A stretch of 64,000 nucleotides of DNA from Omphalotus guepiniiformis. Its lineage: Eukaryota > Basidiomycota > Agaricomycetes > Agaricales > Omphalotaceae. The stretch's first letter is position 1. Each line of letters opens with the position of its first letter. The stretch covers positions 1,550,001-1,614,000 of the forward strand of contig JAQOOI010000070.1 in assembly GCA_028554645.1 (NCBI GenBank). Reading direction: 5' to 3'. The position numbers and the translations under genes are program-made. Of the stretch, positions 13,127 to 28,917 are shown one piece after another. The notes beneath the pieces are model-generated. The model saw nothing but the letters and a program-made list of their open reading frames with translations. It was not told the origin of the DNA and did no database searches.

Positions 13127-14403
13127 GGACTCGTAATTTTGCTACACAGACTTTCAGAAATTGTAATAACTTGTAGTGGCGAAATCAGAATGACAACAAA
13201 TCATGGATTGTGTGCAGTGAAGCGTGAGAAATACTACTAAGCTCTCATCTTTCCTCTTCAATAACGCATACAATGATACATTCCTACTCTTCTTTATTCG
13301 AGGGTGTTGACGCGCTCAAGAGATGTGTATTCCTGAATACTTCAACACTTTTGGGACTGGCAATTCGATCCTTCTTGAGACACGCGTACAGGGATGGATC
13401 TTCTTGGAACATGAATACTGCAATCCTCAAAATGATTCGAGTCTTCAGCTTTCTAGGATATCATCTTGTTGCTCCAATTTGTCTTCTTTTCTTGAAAGGC
13501 GGCCATGTCCTCGTCAGTTGGAATTGCTCCCGGTGCATCCCAACTGCGAGCCTGTGTTACTTGGCCTGGCGTCGGAGACTGTGGAGAAGCCTATTCAATT
13601 CTCGAAGATCAACAAGGACAATGTTAATCGAACTTTACTGCTGATGCGAGGAATTTCCATTAGCCCTCTTCCGAGTCGCGTGAGGAATTTCGCGACGGCC
13701 TGCGACGGCTCAAGCTCAAATTGGACCACCATCACCTGTATACTAAAAGAAACGCTTGCAAGTCTAAGCAAGTCTAGCGGAAAAAACGAGCTCAGCTTCG
13801 CTTCTCTAGATCCGAATCAATCATCCCTGCGTTAACCCTTCTCCGAATTTTTGTCTCCGAAGCGTATGCTTTTGTCTTGATATAGCGCCAAATTTTTATG
13901 GAACATTTGCTGGCAGAGTCATCTAGTTGCTCCTCCATATCTCAGCCGGCGGCGCACGTCTCGCGAAGTCTTAACTGAACTCGTCGCCACTCTGACGCGT
14001 TGCACTCCGATTCCCTAAATTAATCCTCTCGTCGGGCATCCTTTTTATGTCGTGTCTTTCGTCACCTTCCAATCCTTCTAAATGATGAAAACTAGTCATC
14101 TGCCAGAGGACGCTGACCTGGCAGTGCTATTGATTTGATTCTACAATATACTTCACGGGAGATTTTCGAGTTAATGGACATCAAATCCTCAAATAATGCG
14201 ACGCCTTGGAGGGCAAAGCTTGCTCTATTTTTACTTCAGCAAGATAGTCCGAATTTGAGCTGGTACATCGAAGCTCTTCATGTGATCCACCCCATAAGGA
14301 AGCACTTCGGACATTTTACGGACGATGGACAAATCGTTTTATTGAAACGGATTCGTATAAGAGTCAAGCGCTAAACTCATGTCTCGTTGGCATTTCTGAC
14401 CAG
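13127..14403. other. Region without a supported gene
   Basis: The longest frame is a 170-codon ORF at 13323-13835 on the plus strand, which overlaps another open frame at 13273-13644. Neither has a domain I recognise. A further 79-codon ORF at 14135-14374 also lacks support. This could be decayed sequence. Confidence 0.45.
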
Positions 14404-15809
14404 ATGAAGTCGCTATCTGTGTTTGCGTCTTTGGCTGTCCTCGTCTGTCTTTCCAACCCGGTGGTTTCTCAATCACCTGTTTGGGGACAGTGCGGTGTGA
14501 GTACATCGTGTTTTTCTTGCTGTTGGTATCTCACTCATAATGCTCAGGGAATCGGATGGTCTGGTGCAACTACTTGTGCTTCTGGCTCAACTTGCGTGGA
14601 AGAAAATGCATGTAAGCATTTTTATTCGATCATGAGCTAACGTGTACTCAACAAAATCTCTCAAGATTACTCTCAATGCCAACCAGGAGCCGGTTCTAGT
14701 GCTCCCGCCGGCGGTTCTCCTTCCTCTTCATCGGCCGGTACAGCCCCTACAGGCGCTCCCGGATCCCTTCCCCCCGCTGGCGTCTTAACCCAAATAACCG
14801 CTAACATTGGCCCGAACCCAAACAACGTAGGCATGTTTGTCTACAGGCCCGCAAATTTGGCTGCCAACCCTCCGCTCATCGTTGCTATTCACGAATGTAC
14901 GGCTTCGGCTGAAATCTACTACTCCAGTACGCAATACGCTACTCTCGCTAATCAACACGGTTTCTTGGTCATCTACCCGGACGCACCTCGGAGTGGAAAA
15001 TGTTTCGATGTTAATACTAATGCTACGTTGACGCATAATGGCGGTGGAGATTCGCAGGGTATCGCGTCCATGGTCACATATGCTATCGCCAACTACGGTG
15101 TAGATGCATCCAAGGTTTTCGTTACTGGGACTTCTTCCGGAGGTTTGTCGCCGTTCTTGAGTAATGGTACTAGATGAACATTGCTGATACCCCTACCCTC
15201 CCCCTGTTGTTGTTTCTGTTTCACAGCAATGATGACGAACGTGATGGCAGGCTCATACCCGGAGCTCTTCGCAGCAGCGTCTGCTTACTCTGGTGTACCC
15301 TTTGGCTGCTTCGCTGGCCCTAACGCTTGGAACAGTGAGTGTGCGGAAGGAGATCTGATTCAAACCCCTGAACAATGGGTTCGTCTATCCCCCCCTACTT
15401 CATTTACTATAAACACAGGGGACTGACAGAAGTGGCGTATCTTAGGGCGACGAAGTCCGCGCTGCATACCCAGGCTACACAGGTTCACGTCCAAAAATGA
15501 TGCTCTGGCACGGTACCGCGTACGTCCTATCCTCTTTTCAACTTGTGGTCCAGAATAACTAACACCGGTGGATTGGCGCGTAGTGATACTACATTGTACT
15601 ACCCGAACTACGGCGAAGAGATCAAAGAATGGACAGACGTCCTCGGCGTCTCGCAGACACCTACAACGACGACAGATAACGACCCTCAATCGGGATACAC
15701 CATGACTACCTACGGTAGCGTTGTCGTTGGGTACTCGGCTGCTGGCGTTGGCCATACCGTTCCCGTGCATGAAACTATCGATTTACAGTGGTTCGGTATT
15801 ACATCATGA
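14404..15809 (+). CDS. Secreted CE1-like acetylxylan/feruloyl esterase with N-terminal CBM1
   Basis: Six exons (14404-14496, 14548-14611, 14666-15142, 15227-15378, 15446-15519, 15584-15809) splice in phase to 361 residues. A signal peptide of about 22 residues is followed by a fungal cellulose-binding module (CBM1): WGQCGGIGWSGATTC then YYSQC. A Ser/Ala/Pro/Gly linker leads to an alpha/beta-hydrolase esterase domain. The nucleophile elbow GTSSGAMM is created exactly by the splice at 15142/15227. Further marks are MLWHGTADTT (likely the acid) and GVGHTVPVHE (the histidine). The family removes acetyl or feruloyl groups from xylan outside the cell, and CBM1 tethers it to cellulose. Acetylxylan esterase is the more likely activity. 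Confidence 0.92.
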
Positions 15810-16902
15810 TCATAATATGCATGTACATTGTACTCTTCCTTCCGAGTCTTTAAGCAGTCGTGCATAAGTTCTGTGCTGTGGTGATTCTTGGTGAAGTTGG
15901 GATTGACTGCTAATTTTATGTACTTGAAGGAATAACACCTTTGTAGTTCATACCCTGTCGAGCATTACTATTTACATCACATTGCAGAACAAAAGTTATC
16001 AGTCACTCATCATCGAAAATCGAAAGCTTTCAGCAAGGAAGCTTACCGCAAGGTGAACTAGAGAAGTTCAAATGTCACCCCCCGAAATCCAACCCCACAT
16101 CCAAATTCAGGTATAGACGTGAATTCGTCCCTCTCGATCGAGCTTTTAATAGAGCACCTTCCGGCGGTGGTCTATTTTTAGACCTAGCATGGTGGGTGCA
16201 TGTCGAGAATCCGCTGCTGAATATGTGAAGCAACTCTACTCATTCGCGGAAGAACAACACCTTAGGCAGGCAACGAAGAGAAGCCTCGGACTATCATCGA
16301 TCGCATGACAGTAATCAGAAATGCAATTGTGATATCTGTACGAAATACACATGTAGATATATGTAATCGGAAAAGTTAGCGTCAACTTGATAATATACTA
16401 CGCCGCTAGTCCGTCATTAGAGGTAGAAAGTCAATGAAGAGAGGGAAAGAAAAGGCTGCCTGAAACCTCCTCCCCGCAACACTCCATAACCATGCCAAAA
16501 AAGCGCAACCGCGCGCGCATCTGTAAAACGGATGTGCCAACCAGGAGGGTATACGACACATGAATGAATGAAAGAAGTAAAGGGCATTAACAAAGAAACT
16601 ACGTCGGAACTGCTACTGAAGTGGTGATGCAAACAAGTGAAAAGAAATACGGTCAGTAGAATTACAAGGTATCAAGGGAGGACGGAGAATATGACGATAA
16701 GAACGCCAGATACCAGCCGCCAATGTCTACGACGCGACAAGGTACCACGACGCTCAAAAGGAAAGAAAAATGAAGGAGACCAATGGCGGAAACGAAGCGA
16801 AAATTGGTCTTCAGATCTATAGCCAGCATGCATAGAAAATAAAGGATGTAGGCAGAGAGACGAGAGAGAATTATAAAGATACGTTTCGACTCATGCATTC
16901 AT
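15810..16902. other. Convergent intergenic region
   Basis: This lies between the 3' ends of the plus-strand esterase and the minus-strand copper-fist gene. It contains only short ORFs with no recognisable product. Confidence 0.5.
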
Positions 16903-19020
16903 TTAGAAAAAACCCAATGTATCGGGCAACGATGTCACCGACGTTCGTCCTGGTGGTGCACCTAACCCTCGACCTCCTCCAGCTCCAGTACCGGCTCGGA
17001 AGAACATTGACATCTCTCCGAGCTCACCAAAAGAACTCGTATTGCTGCCATGCTGACTAGCAGCAGAAGAGGAAGTCTCAGATGTCGAAGAAGAGGACCG
17101 GCTGCGTGGTAAACCAAGATTACCCATGCCTGACGTATACACCATGCCCATCGTTGAATCCATCGCGGGTACGGTAAGATATCCTGCATCAATGCCAAAA
17201 TTGGTGGATAATGGGGGCAACCCTCGGTCCTGATTCATCGGCGTCTGTTCGAGCGACATATCGTAGGAACCGAAGCTCGTCTCATCGAACACGGGTGGAA
17301 GTACATCCATCTTCGAACAGTTGCTACCTCCGCGGCAAGAAGCGCGTTCGCCCGAAATGGCATACGTCACACCAGAGGGCGAGCCGTCATCATTACCGCA
17401 GCGACAAATTCCTGAAGGGCATTGACATTCGTCCGAACTGTGCGTATAAGGTGATCCACCCATCTCTAATGTCTGAGGTAGCTCGAGCGACGGCAAAATT
17501 AGCTGCATATTCTCCAAGGCTGCGACTTCCCTAATCCAATCGTCTATGGTAGAGGCGTTCCTGTCTTCTGCATCCGGGCTACTTTCATACATTGGTGATG
17601 CCGAATTGGCAGGCATATCGAGCGTTGGTGGGAACGATGAGAACGCGGAGCAATCGATACATGAGCGACAAGCATTCAAATGCACGCACGAGGACGAAGC
17701 ATTGCTATCGATGTTGGTCTTGTGAATTGCGCAGTTTGGACAAGCACATCCATCACCGCACCCACAAAGAGAACCAATGACATCGGTGGCACCGGCATCT
17801 TGAAAAGATTTCCAGGCTTCAATGTCAGCTGCGTCGAACTCGGGATGAGCTTCATCAGATGAGACACGTTCGTCGGTAGGTGAGGGAGAGGAAGCAGAAG
17901 TAGATGGTGCACTGGGCGTAGAGGTATAATGTGGGTAATTGGCATTATTGGAAGGGTAGTACCCGGACGCCTGTGCCGTCGGTGTGTCGTGGGTATTGCT
18001 TGCATAACTGGGATTGGGGCTGTTACTTGTCGTACTGGCGTGAGGGAAATTTGGATGATGAGGGTGTGTATAATCGTACGCGCGACTGTAGGGACTGTAC
18101 AGTGTACTCTCATGCAGATGATGGCGAGCGGCGGCATGCCCAGGAGCATTCGGATCATGCACCGACCCGACATGAGCATCCGTAAGATTGGCAGGCTTCG
18201 GCAGCACAGGACGGAGTTCGGAGATGCGATTTAGGACGTGAGACGATATTCGCTTGGGGATAGGCGCCGAGATGACCGAGGACGCAGAAGGAGTGCTGGT
18301 ATCAGTCATATTTGGTAGCTCCGTTATCCCCTTTCTTCTGACTTTGGGGGGCCTCCTGGGAACACAGCAGTGACACTCGCCCCCATTATCTAGACACGAG
18401 CAAGTACCCCCTGACCATAAAAACTGAATATGTGAAGGCGAATAAATCTAATTTGGTTACATACCTATATCAGAGTCAGAAGATGCGCCCTCTGATAAGA
18501 GTTGCAGTGCGACCGACGCTTCCAACGCTTCAGGCAAGCCGTTGGGGAACGCGGCGCTCTCCAACATCTTATTCAGACCTGAACAGAACGGAAACCGAGA
18601 TGAAGAAGAGGAAGATAAACTTATGGCTAAGCTAACCGTGAAGACATCGAGAAAACAATGTGGCACACCTTTCTTGCTGCTGATGGAGGTTTGTTGTTCG
18701 CCTCCAGGAGCGGCATCAGTTTTCTGACATATACATTTGACATGGACTTGTTTCGTTTTCCTCAATTCTCGACAATGCTCGCATTGCGTTACTGGACGAC
18801 CTTTCTTTTTGATTTCGTATAAAGGTCTATCGGTGTGCTTACAAGCACTCGACCGGTGACCCTTTATGCATGTTTCACTGTATATATGCGATGAGACCCA
18901 CGGATCTGCATATAAAGACGAAAGAGACTCACCAAGCGTACTTTTTGCTGCTGATTAAGACCTACGACGACGAAGATGAAAACTTTGAATGAGACCTAAC
19001 TAACTAACAAGACATACCAT
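16903..19020 (-). CDS. Copper-fist transcription factor (Mac1/Cuf1/Ace1 type)
   Basis: The ATG is at 19018-19020, directly followed by a donor (gtatgt). The next exon supplies VLISSKKYACETC, so the N-terminus reads MVLISSKKYACETC. The copper-fist domain is complete: C-x2-C-x8-C-x-H in CETCIKGHRSSACKH, then the minor-groove KKGRP motif and CEHCRELRKTKQVHVKC. Downstream are cysteine clusters typical of copper-sensing activation domains: CSCLDNGGECHCC near 18385, CGCGDGCACPNC near 17770, and CQCPSGICRC near 17400. The long last exon (16903-18309) is Ser/Pro-rich. The family acts in the nucleus and responds to Cu(I). Whether this one activates uptake or detoxification genes cannot be told. An antisense ORF of 167 codons inside the last exon is a shadow. 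Confidence 0.92.
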
Positions 19021-22515
<3,495 letters not shown>

Positions 22516-23331
22516 TCCTATCGCCCCGCTCGCTGGATCGGCTTGGTATTGGGCGCAGAGAGAGAGAGGGCGGAGAGGAGAGAAGAGAAGGGAGAGAGGG
22601 GATGGCTGCGTTTTTTCGCCTTTTCATGCATACTGCCCCTACATGTATCTTAACTCGTATGCTGTCAACAACTCTCCATGCAGTGTTTCAGGACTCCGAT
22701 ATCAGGTGGTTGGAACCGTTTAGAAAGTTTGCGGCTGGTTCATTGAGGTGTTCATCACGTCGCGGTCGGTCTCTATGGCGCTCAGAGAATCTTTGTACGG
22801 CTTAGTCGAGCCGTTTCTCTCCACCCCCAATTTCCACCGCAGAACTTCCCTTACAACAACGCAAATCAGAAGAACAAGGGTCCGCAGTTGAGGATATTTC
22901 AGTTTCGTAAATCACTCACAACCAGCACCAGCCACCAGCGGAACGTGTGCACCAACCTAGTGTGTATGCAGGATAACTTGTAACTGCGCGTAACTATGCC
23001 GCCGAAGCGATACCCACTGTTCAGTAGGTGCATGTCGCAGAGACTCAGTGATCCTGGCACTTTGGTTTCCCAGAGCAGCTCGCTGTGCGCTATCTCAATC
23101 GGACGGCATGGTGAAAACTCGAAAGACAAGTACAATGTACAATTACATATCAGATTCTGAGCTTCCATGCAACTCAGAGGATACAACGATAATGATACTA
23201 AATCAACAACGGGACTCGATCAGACAAAGTTTCGCTCACGGACAAACTCTCGGAGGACTTGCTCACCAGGTAGAGTACTATCACCAGAATAGCAGACTCA
23301 GGGAAAACGAAAATATGCTATACACCAGATA
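22516..23331. other. Convergent intergenic region with a purine tract
   Basis: This holds the 3' flank of ubiquitin-L40. A GA-rich run at about 22556-22602 lies in the probable 3' UTR. No gene is supported; ORFs of under 125 codons overlap each other on both strands. Confidence 0.5.
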
Positions 23332-24407
23332 TCAAGCTTCCTCTTCCTCTTCATCGTCAGGCGGCGGCCCATCATACGCCGGAGGCGCCTCCGCTCTTAA
23401 CACCTCCGCATGATCCTCCGCAAGCCTCGCATTTTCCTGCGTCAACAACTCAACCTGCCTTCTCAGCTGCAAAACCTCCGACTCAGTGCTCAAAGCCACA
23501 GAAGCAGAACCAAGAGAGGTTGCTCGTGTCAGATGAGTTGTCGATAACAGACCAGACGTGGACGTAGGTGACTCCGAGTCCAGTGGATCCGACGTAACAG
23601 TGAACCCGGATTCGGAGAAAGGGTTTTCTGTTGAATCGGGACTTTCTGGTGCGCCTTCCGATGTTAATGGAGAATGCCCGATGGTACTTGTTGTGCTTAG
23701 AGGGGCGCTTGCGTGAGAACGTCCTGATGATAAGGGTAACTCGGAATTGATACTGAGTGCCAGTTTCTCGGGTAGTATCTCCTGTTGTTGGAGGGATGGT
23801 AAGGAGGAGTTGTGGACCTGCCAGTATCGTGGAGGGTTTCGAATTGGCTCGGCGAGAGCGCCACTTATACCCTCATTCCGTAATTCCCTGGTACCATTCT
23901 GTGAACCCGGTGGGACCGCGAGATTGGTCGTGGAGTTTGGAGGAGCTAAGTCGAAATGGATGAAAGGACATTAGCTTGAGTGAGTATCGCTGGATGGCGA
24001 GTGCTGCGCATCAGCCGTTACTTACCGCCTGAGCGTATTGTAGGTGTCGATCCTGACGGATCTATCTCAATCTTTTCTCTATCGGTTCCTCGGGTCCTCA
24101 GTCTGCGTCGTCTTGCCCACCATAGCAGACCCATAATCGCCACGAAGCCAGCGACACCACCAACAGTACCTCCAGCTATCGCACCTTTGTTTGTCGACGT
24201 CGACAGATTTTGTGAAACCTGACCTGGTGCTGGTATCGTCATATTACCACCAGCAGAACCATTCCTGCCTCCATCATCTGCACCATGCATAAGCAGCTTG
24301 AAATCCCGCTTCATTGCTGCTGCTCCTGTCTGTCCGAATGGATTGTCGGCATCAACACTAGGTCCGAGAATGAACTTGAGCAAGTTGTCGACGGAAGGAG
24401 GCATCAA
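23332..24407 (-). CDS. Single-pass membrane protein with a cytoplasmic coiled-coil tail, function unknown
   Basis: Two exons (24026-24407 and 23332-23945) splice in phase to 331 residues. After an N-terminal region containing an N-glycosylation-type NMT comes a glycine-rich membrane segment (AIAGGTVGGVAGFVAIMGLLWW). A stop-transfer ARRRRLRTR follows. The rest is Ser/Thr/Pro-rich with a short predicted coiled coil (VLQLRRQVELLTQENARL) and an acidic end (DDEEEEEA). Many agaricomycete membrane proteins have this layout but with a signal peptide and an extracellular domain. Here no signal peptide precedes the first ATG I can place, so an upstream exon may be missed or the ectodomain lost. Confidence 0.65.
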
Positions 24408-24840
24408 ATGTGGGGGGGTTCAGAGAGCGAACGATTGACATATCCAGGATTTCACAGCTATATGAGAATGGGATAGGCTAATTGACCACGTCATAAATTA
24501 GATGCCAAGCTCCCATCTGGCGGTAGAACGGACGTCCAAAAAGTCCCAGTTAAGTTGTTGGCCAGGCGCAGTATGTATTGACTAAAGATTCGAGCATTCT
24601 GGACGCGTCTTTCCAGCCACAGTGATTTTTGGGCAGATTTAAGGATTTGGCATGTTTGAAAACTGCATTGACCCCAACGATAACTGGTACATACATACGT
24701 TGACACCTGCATTCAAAGTCTGTGAACCGGCACAGCAGCATGGGAGACTGGGAGGGTTTGCGCAGCACCTTTTTTCCCAGGCTTGACTTTCTCATGCGCC
24801 AAGCTGTTGAACACACATAGTAAAAATCTCGCACTGCAAA
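24408..24840. other. Spacer between the membrane protein gene and tRNA-Ser
   Basis: No coding feature is supported. Two overlapping minus-strand ORFs (74 and 114 codons) show nothing recognisable. Confidence 0.45.
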
Positions 24841-24938
24841 CGACGCCAGCAGGATTTGAACCTGCGCCCTCAAAGAGGAACAGATAGTCACCGGCTTCAG
24901 ATTCTAATCTGTCGCCGTAACCACTTGGCTATAGCACC
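24841..24938 (-). tRNA. tRNA-Ser (anticodon AGA) with a 16-base intron
   Basis: Read on the minus strand, the acceptor arms GGTGCTA and TGGCGTC pair over seven positions (several G-U), followed by discriminator G, as expected for serine. The D arm is GCC/GGC, and the T arm is GCAGG-TTCAAAT-CCTGC. A long variable arm, CCTC-TTT-GAGG, is present as in class II tRNAs. The anticodon stem ACAGA/TCTGT closes only if 24886-24901 is removed as an intron directly after position 37, the canonical site. The loop is then TTAGAAA with anticodon AGA. Confidence 0.9.
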
Positions 24939-25205
24939 TTCTATCCAAGTTCGTGTACCCCACATCCAGATCGTGATGTCGGAAGCGATTCTCTGATCTC
25001 GGTACATGGACTTGCTCACCTGAGCGGCTCATGGACTGCATGTTCTCGGCCCCTTCGGCCGTCTTATAGGTCTGCTTTGCGTCGGCAATTCGGCTTTCAC
25101 TGCTCTTCCGGACCCTCCAACTCTCTTCAAGTTTGCTTCGTCCGAAGTGCCAGAAGGATAAACAATCTTCGTTGATGTGAGCCAGCATCCTGTTATCAGA
25201 CCAGC

Positions 25206-26441
25206 ATGCTATCGCAGGCTTCCAGACGGCTTGTAAATCCATCTCTTCGTCTCGCTGGCGCATCACATTGGTCGCAATTGCAGACTGCTAGTCGAAGCTA
25301 TGCTACAGAGGCTCGGAGGAAGGACTTTGTGAAGATCGTGGAAGTGGGACCTAGAGATGGGCTGCAGAACGAGAAAGGCGTTATACCTGTGGACGTGAAG
25401 GTCGAGTTGGTCAACAGGCTTGCTCTTGCGGGCTGTCAGAATATCGAAGCTGGGAGCTTTGTCAGTCCAAAATGGGTTCCTCAGGTACATGTTCTAGATC
25501 TATACTCGTTTTAGTACTATTCACTAATGTTTTTTATAGATGGCTGGAACAGCAGAAGTTCTAAGTCGCATGGAGCGTTTTCCAGACGTGCATTACGCCG
25601 TGCTCGTTCCGAATCAAAAAGGTCTCGACAATCTTCTGGCCCTTCTATCTTCACACAACGCGTCTTCGGATGAATCGACAGCTCCGCTCTCAGATGAAAT
25701 ATCTATCTTTACAGCTGCAACAGATGCGTTTACTCGTGCGAACCTAAACACGTCTATCAGCGAGTCTCTCGCCCGACTTGAGCCTGTTGCTCGTACAGCT
25801 ATAGACAAGGGTTTGAGAGTACGCGGTTATGTTAGCGTTGTCATTGCGTGTCCCTATACCGGCGCAGTAGACTATACTCGCGTGAGACAGGTCACGAAGG
25901 CGCTTATTGACATGGGGTGCTACGAGGTCAGTCTCGGTGACACCGTCGGGCAAGGAACTCCAACGCAGGTTGCGGAAATGCTCGAGGAGGTCAAGAAGGA
26001 TGTCCCAGTACAGAAGCTGGCTGGCCATGTATGTGATTCCTTCCCAACTATTTGGTTTTTTGTCCCTGATATATCTCCTTGACGCAGTTCCACGATACTT
26101 TCGGTACCGCAGTCTCTAATGTGTTCACTGCTCTTGAACACGGCGTGCGCACTATCGACTCTTCCGTCGGTGGACTCGGTGGTTGCCCGTACTCTCCTGG
26201 CGCGACAGGAAACGTCGCAACTGAAGATGTCCTGTATGCTCTGAAAGGCTCGAAATACTCGGTTGGTGGATCTGAGTATGGAAACGGCACTATCAATCTC
26301 GACAAGATGACGGAGATAGGATGGTGGATTAGCGAGAGACTAGGAAGGGAGAGTGTCAGTCGTGCAGGACGTGCTTTGCGTGCTCGAAAGTTGCTTGAGG
26401 CGGAAATGAAGAACAAGGATCAAGTTATGGCTAAATTGTAG
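25206..26441 (+). CDS. Hydroxymethylglutaryl-CoA lyase
   Basis: This enzyme cleaves HMG-CoA to acetyl-CoA and acetoacetate, the last step of leucine breakdown. Three exons (25206-25484, 25540-26028, 26088-26441) splice in phase to 373 residues. The first 30 or so residues are basic and hydroxylated without acids, as in a mitochondrial presequence. The TIM-barrel begins [14 protein letters not shown] (catalytic Arg-Asp). The catalytic-cysteine signature [20 protein letters not shown] is complete, and the FHDTFG metal-ligand motif starts exactly at exon 3. The length fits the family. The tRNA-Ser gene lies 270 bases upstream on the other strand. Confidence 0.96.
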
Positions 26442-26646
26442 GCTCATCGCCAACGGAAAGAACACGTCAATTCTCCACTGTACCATAGTACGCCGGCCAA
26501 TGTTGCGGACCTTTGCTTTCACCGAATATGCATGTACAAAAAAGCCACCTCATTATGTACCAACTCGAATTCGCAATCTCAATGTACAAATGTACGTATG
26601 TATCTTACACGATTCAGCACCCCTTTGTACAAATCCAAAGTTCCGG

Positions 26647-28917
26647 TTACTTGCCAATAACGTCTTTCAACTGTGTTTTGGGAATAGCAGCTGGAAATGC
26701 CTTTCTTGCTAATCTCGTCAAAGTCTTTTGCTCGTATGCGAAAGCAAATCCAACCAGATCCATTTCTGAGAATGCCGTGCTGAAGAACGACAAGCCGAAT
26801 GGAACGCCGGGGGCGGGATAGACTGTTAGTGGGCCTGCACGGCCTATTGTGACGTTTTCGGGGTAGAAGCCTAGGGGTACTGTGTGAGGAGGTTTATTAG
26901 TTGAGATTCAGTAGTAACGGAATTAGGGCTCGAGCCCACGTACCGGTGACAATAGGATAACCAGCGATGGCTTTGTGACCGTTGTATGTTCAATCATCGA
27001 GCTAATGAAAGTGGAGTGAAGGCTTACCTGGAGGCACAGTGGTAAATCCGGGCGCGGGAAGTACTAACGCGTCCAAGTCGAACTCTGCCAGAGCTGCATC
27101 AATACCTCTCGTTGCACTTCATAGAAAAGAAAAGATGGCGCGTTAATCAATACCAACAAATGCCTGGGTAAGCAGGAATAACCCTCACCCGAGATCTGTA
27201 TCAAATGCCAAAGATTGAAAGTAGGCAGCGGTCATTCCGGTTGTATTCTGAGATTCAATCAATCTGTTTCCTTTGCGTTCATATAAAGCAGCCTCAAGCA
27301 TCTGACAAGAAGGCGCCTTACTCGGATTGGTCAGTGAAGTTTGTAGGTTCTTCCAGCTCTGGGTTGGCATCGTTGAAGGCGATGAGGTCTGCTAGGCTGC
27401 GGACGCCAGAAGGATTTTCGATAAGTGCTTCAAAGTACGAGTTTAGCTGGATCTAATTCATAGGATCGAGAGTCAGCATATAGTAGTATGGTGATGCCCA
27501 AAGGACTTACTTTGAAATCGGTGTCCAATACAACCGTCTCGTTATTAGACTGCACGATCTCCGCGGACGACGGTAAATCAGCAGGGTCTACAACCGTTGC
27601 ACCGAGACTCCTGATGGTGTCCAAAGCCTGCTCAAAAGCGACATCGACAGAAGGATCGTTCCCGCTAATACTGGGATTCAAGAAAAACCTCGGAACACCA
27701 ATTCGTTTACCAACAAGCGCACTCTTATTGAGCGCTTTCGTGAAATCGGGCACAGCGTCTGGTTGGGCCAGAGTGAAGTTGTCGTTCGGGTCTTTACCGG
27801 CTATGACGGAAAGGACAATCGCAGCATCTGTGACGGAACGTGTGATTGGTCCAACAGTATCTTGATGATCAGAAATGGGAACAACTATGTCAACACCATT
27901 AGCGACAGTTCCGTGTTAGATGAACTGGTCGTTGTAGGTTATACCTCCAGCACGAGAAGTCAGTCCTACAGTGGGTTTGATTCCTGCCAAGTTGTTATTA
28001 CTGGTCGGACAGGTGATACTTCCATCCGTCTCCGAGCCGAGGGTGACAGCAGCGAGTCCGATGGACGCTGAAACTCCAGATCCCGAGGAGGAGCCACATG
28101 GATCAGCGTTTGGGAAGTATGCGTTCGTGTTTTGCCCGCCGCGACCTGACCAGCCCGAGGCCAAATTTCCGCGGAAATGAGCAAACTCAGAGAGGTTTGC
28201 TTTTCCTAGGACACAGGTGCTGGGCTCAGATGATGTGTTAAAGGCCAAGGAATTTGTATTTACCCAATATAATAGCCCCTGCTTTCCGTAGTCTTTTGAC
28301 AACTCCGGCGTCTTCAGGTACGACGGATCCCAACAAGCTAAATGAACCTGCAGTCGTGTTCATCCCTAGCATTTCATGTCGCTCGTAAGAATGAAAACAG
28401 TAGAGGTACATTGCAACGTACCTTCTGAAGCAATGGTAGCGATATTGTCCTGTACTCACTGGTTAATAACGGAGAAAAATTGAACAATCGAAGTGCACAC
28501 CTTCAACAGAACTGGGATACCATGTAGCAGGCTTCTCTTTCCAGACACTTTTCTTTCGACATCAAGTGCAGCTGCTTGTGCCAGGGCAGACGGATTGGTC
28601 TCAATGACTGCTCTTAGCGCCGGGCCTTTCAAGTTCACCTCGTCAATACGCGCAAAATACGCCTGTGAAGCAATGCATCACTGTTAGCCCGGAAACGTCA
28701 TCGTAATACTTACCTTGATGAGATCTACACTGGTAAAGTGGCCCGCGTCTAGACCATCCTGTAACTCTAACACCGAGGCCTCGTAGAGATCAGGGAAGAC
28801 ACTATCATCAGCTCGAGGCTGAACAGCATGAACGAATTGCGGAGAGGCAAGACCTCGTACGAGAGTGAGTGTATGGAGGAGAGAGATTGTTATACAAAAC
28901 CATTTGGAAATTGCCAT
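26647..28917 (-). CDS. Secreted amidase-signature hydrolase
   Basis: This is a complete amidase-signature enzyme. A signal peptide (first about 22 residues, ending near VRG) is followed by DLYEASVLELQ, KRSLLHGIPVLLK and DNIATIASEG. The catalytic set is intact: lysine in LGKANLSEF, cis-serine in PCGSSSGSGVSASIG, and nucleophile serine in GSETDGSI. The C-terminus has PGVPFGLSFF, FAFAYEQKT and the stop at 26647. Introns are numerous and short, and the exons I checked stay in frame (for example VLDTDFK joined to IQLNSYFEAL). The family hydrolyses amide bonds; substrates range from fatty-acid amides to nitrile-derived amides, and this one is unknown. A near-identical 5' copy lies at the left edge. 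A TATA-like tatatataaa lies about 85 bases upstream. Confidence 0.92.

Noticed and set aside
13323..13835. 170-codon plus-strand ORF
   Set aside because: Another long frame overlaps it, no domain or signal is visible, and no splice-joined neighbour exists. It is too weak to call a gene.
17676..18179. 167-codon ORF on the minus strand in another frame, and plus-strand ORFs of about 100 codons, inside the copper-fist gene
   Set aside because: They overlap the long, domain-supported last exon and have His/Ile/Met-rich, repetitive content typical of shadow frames.
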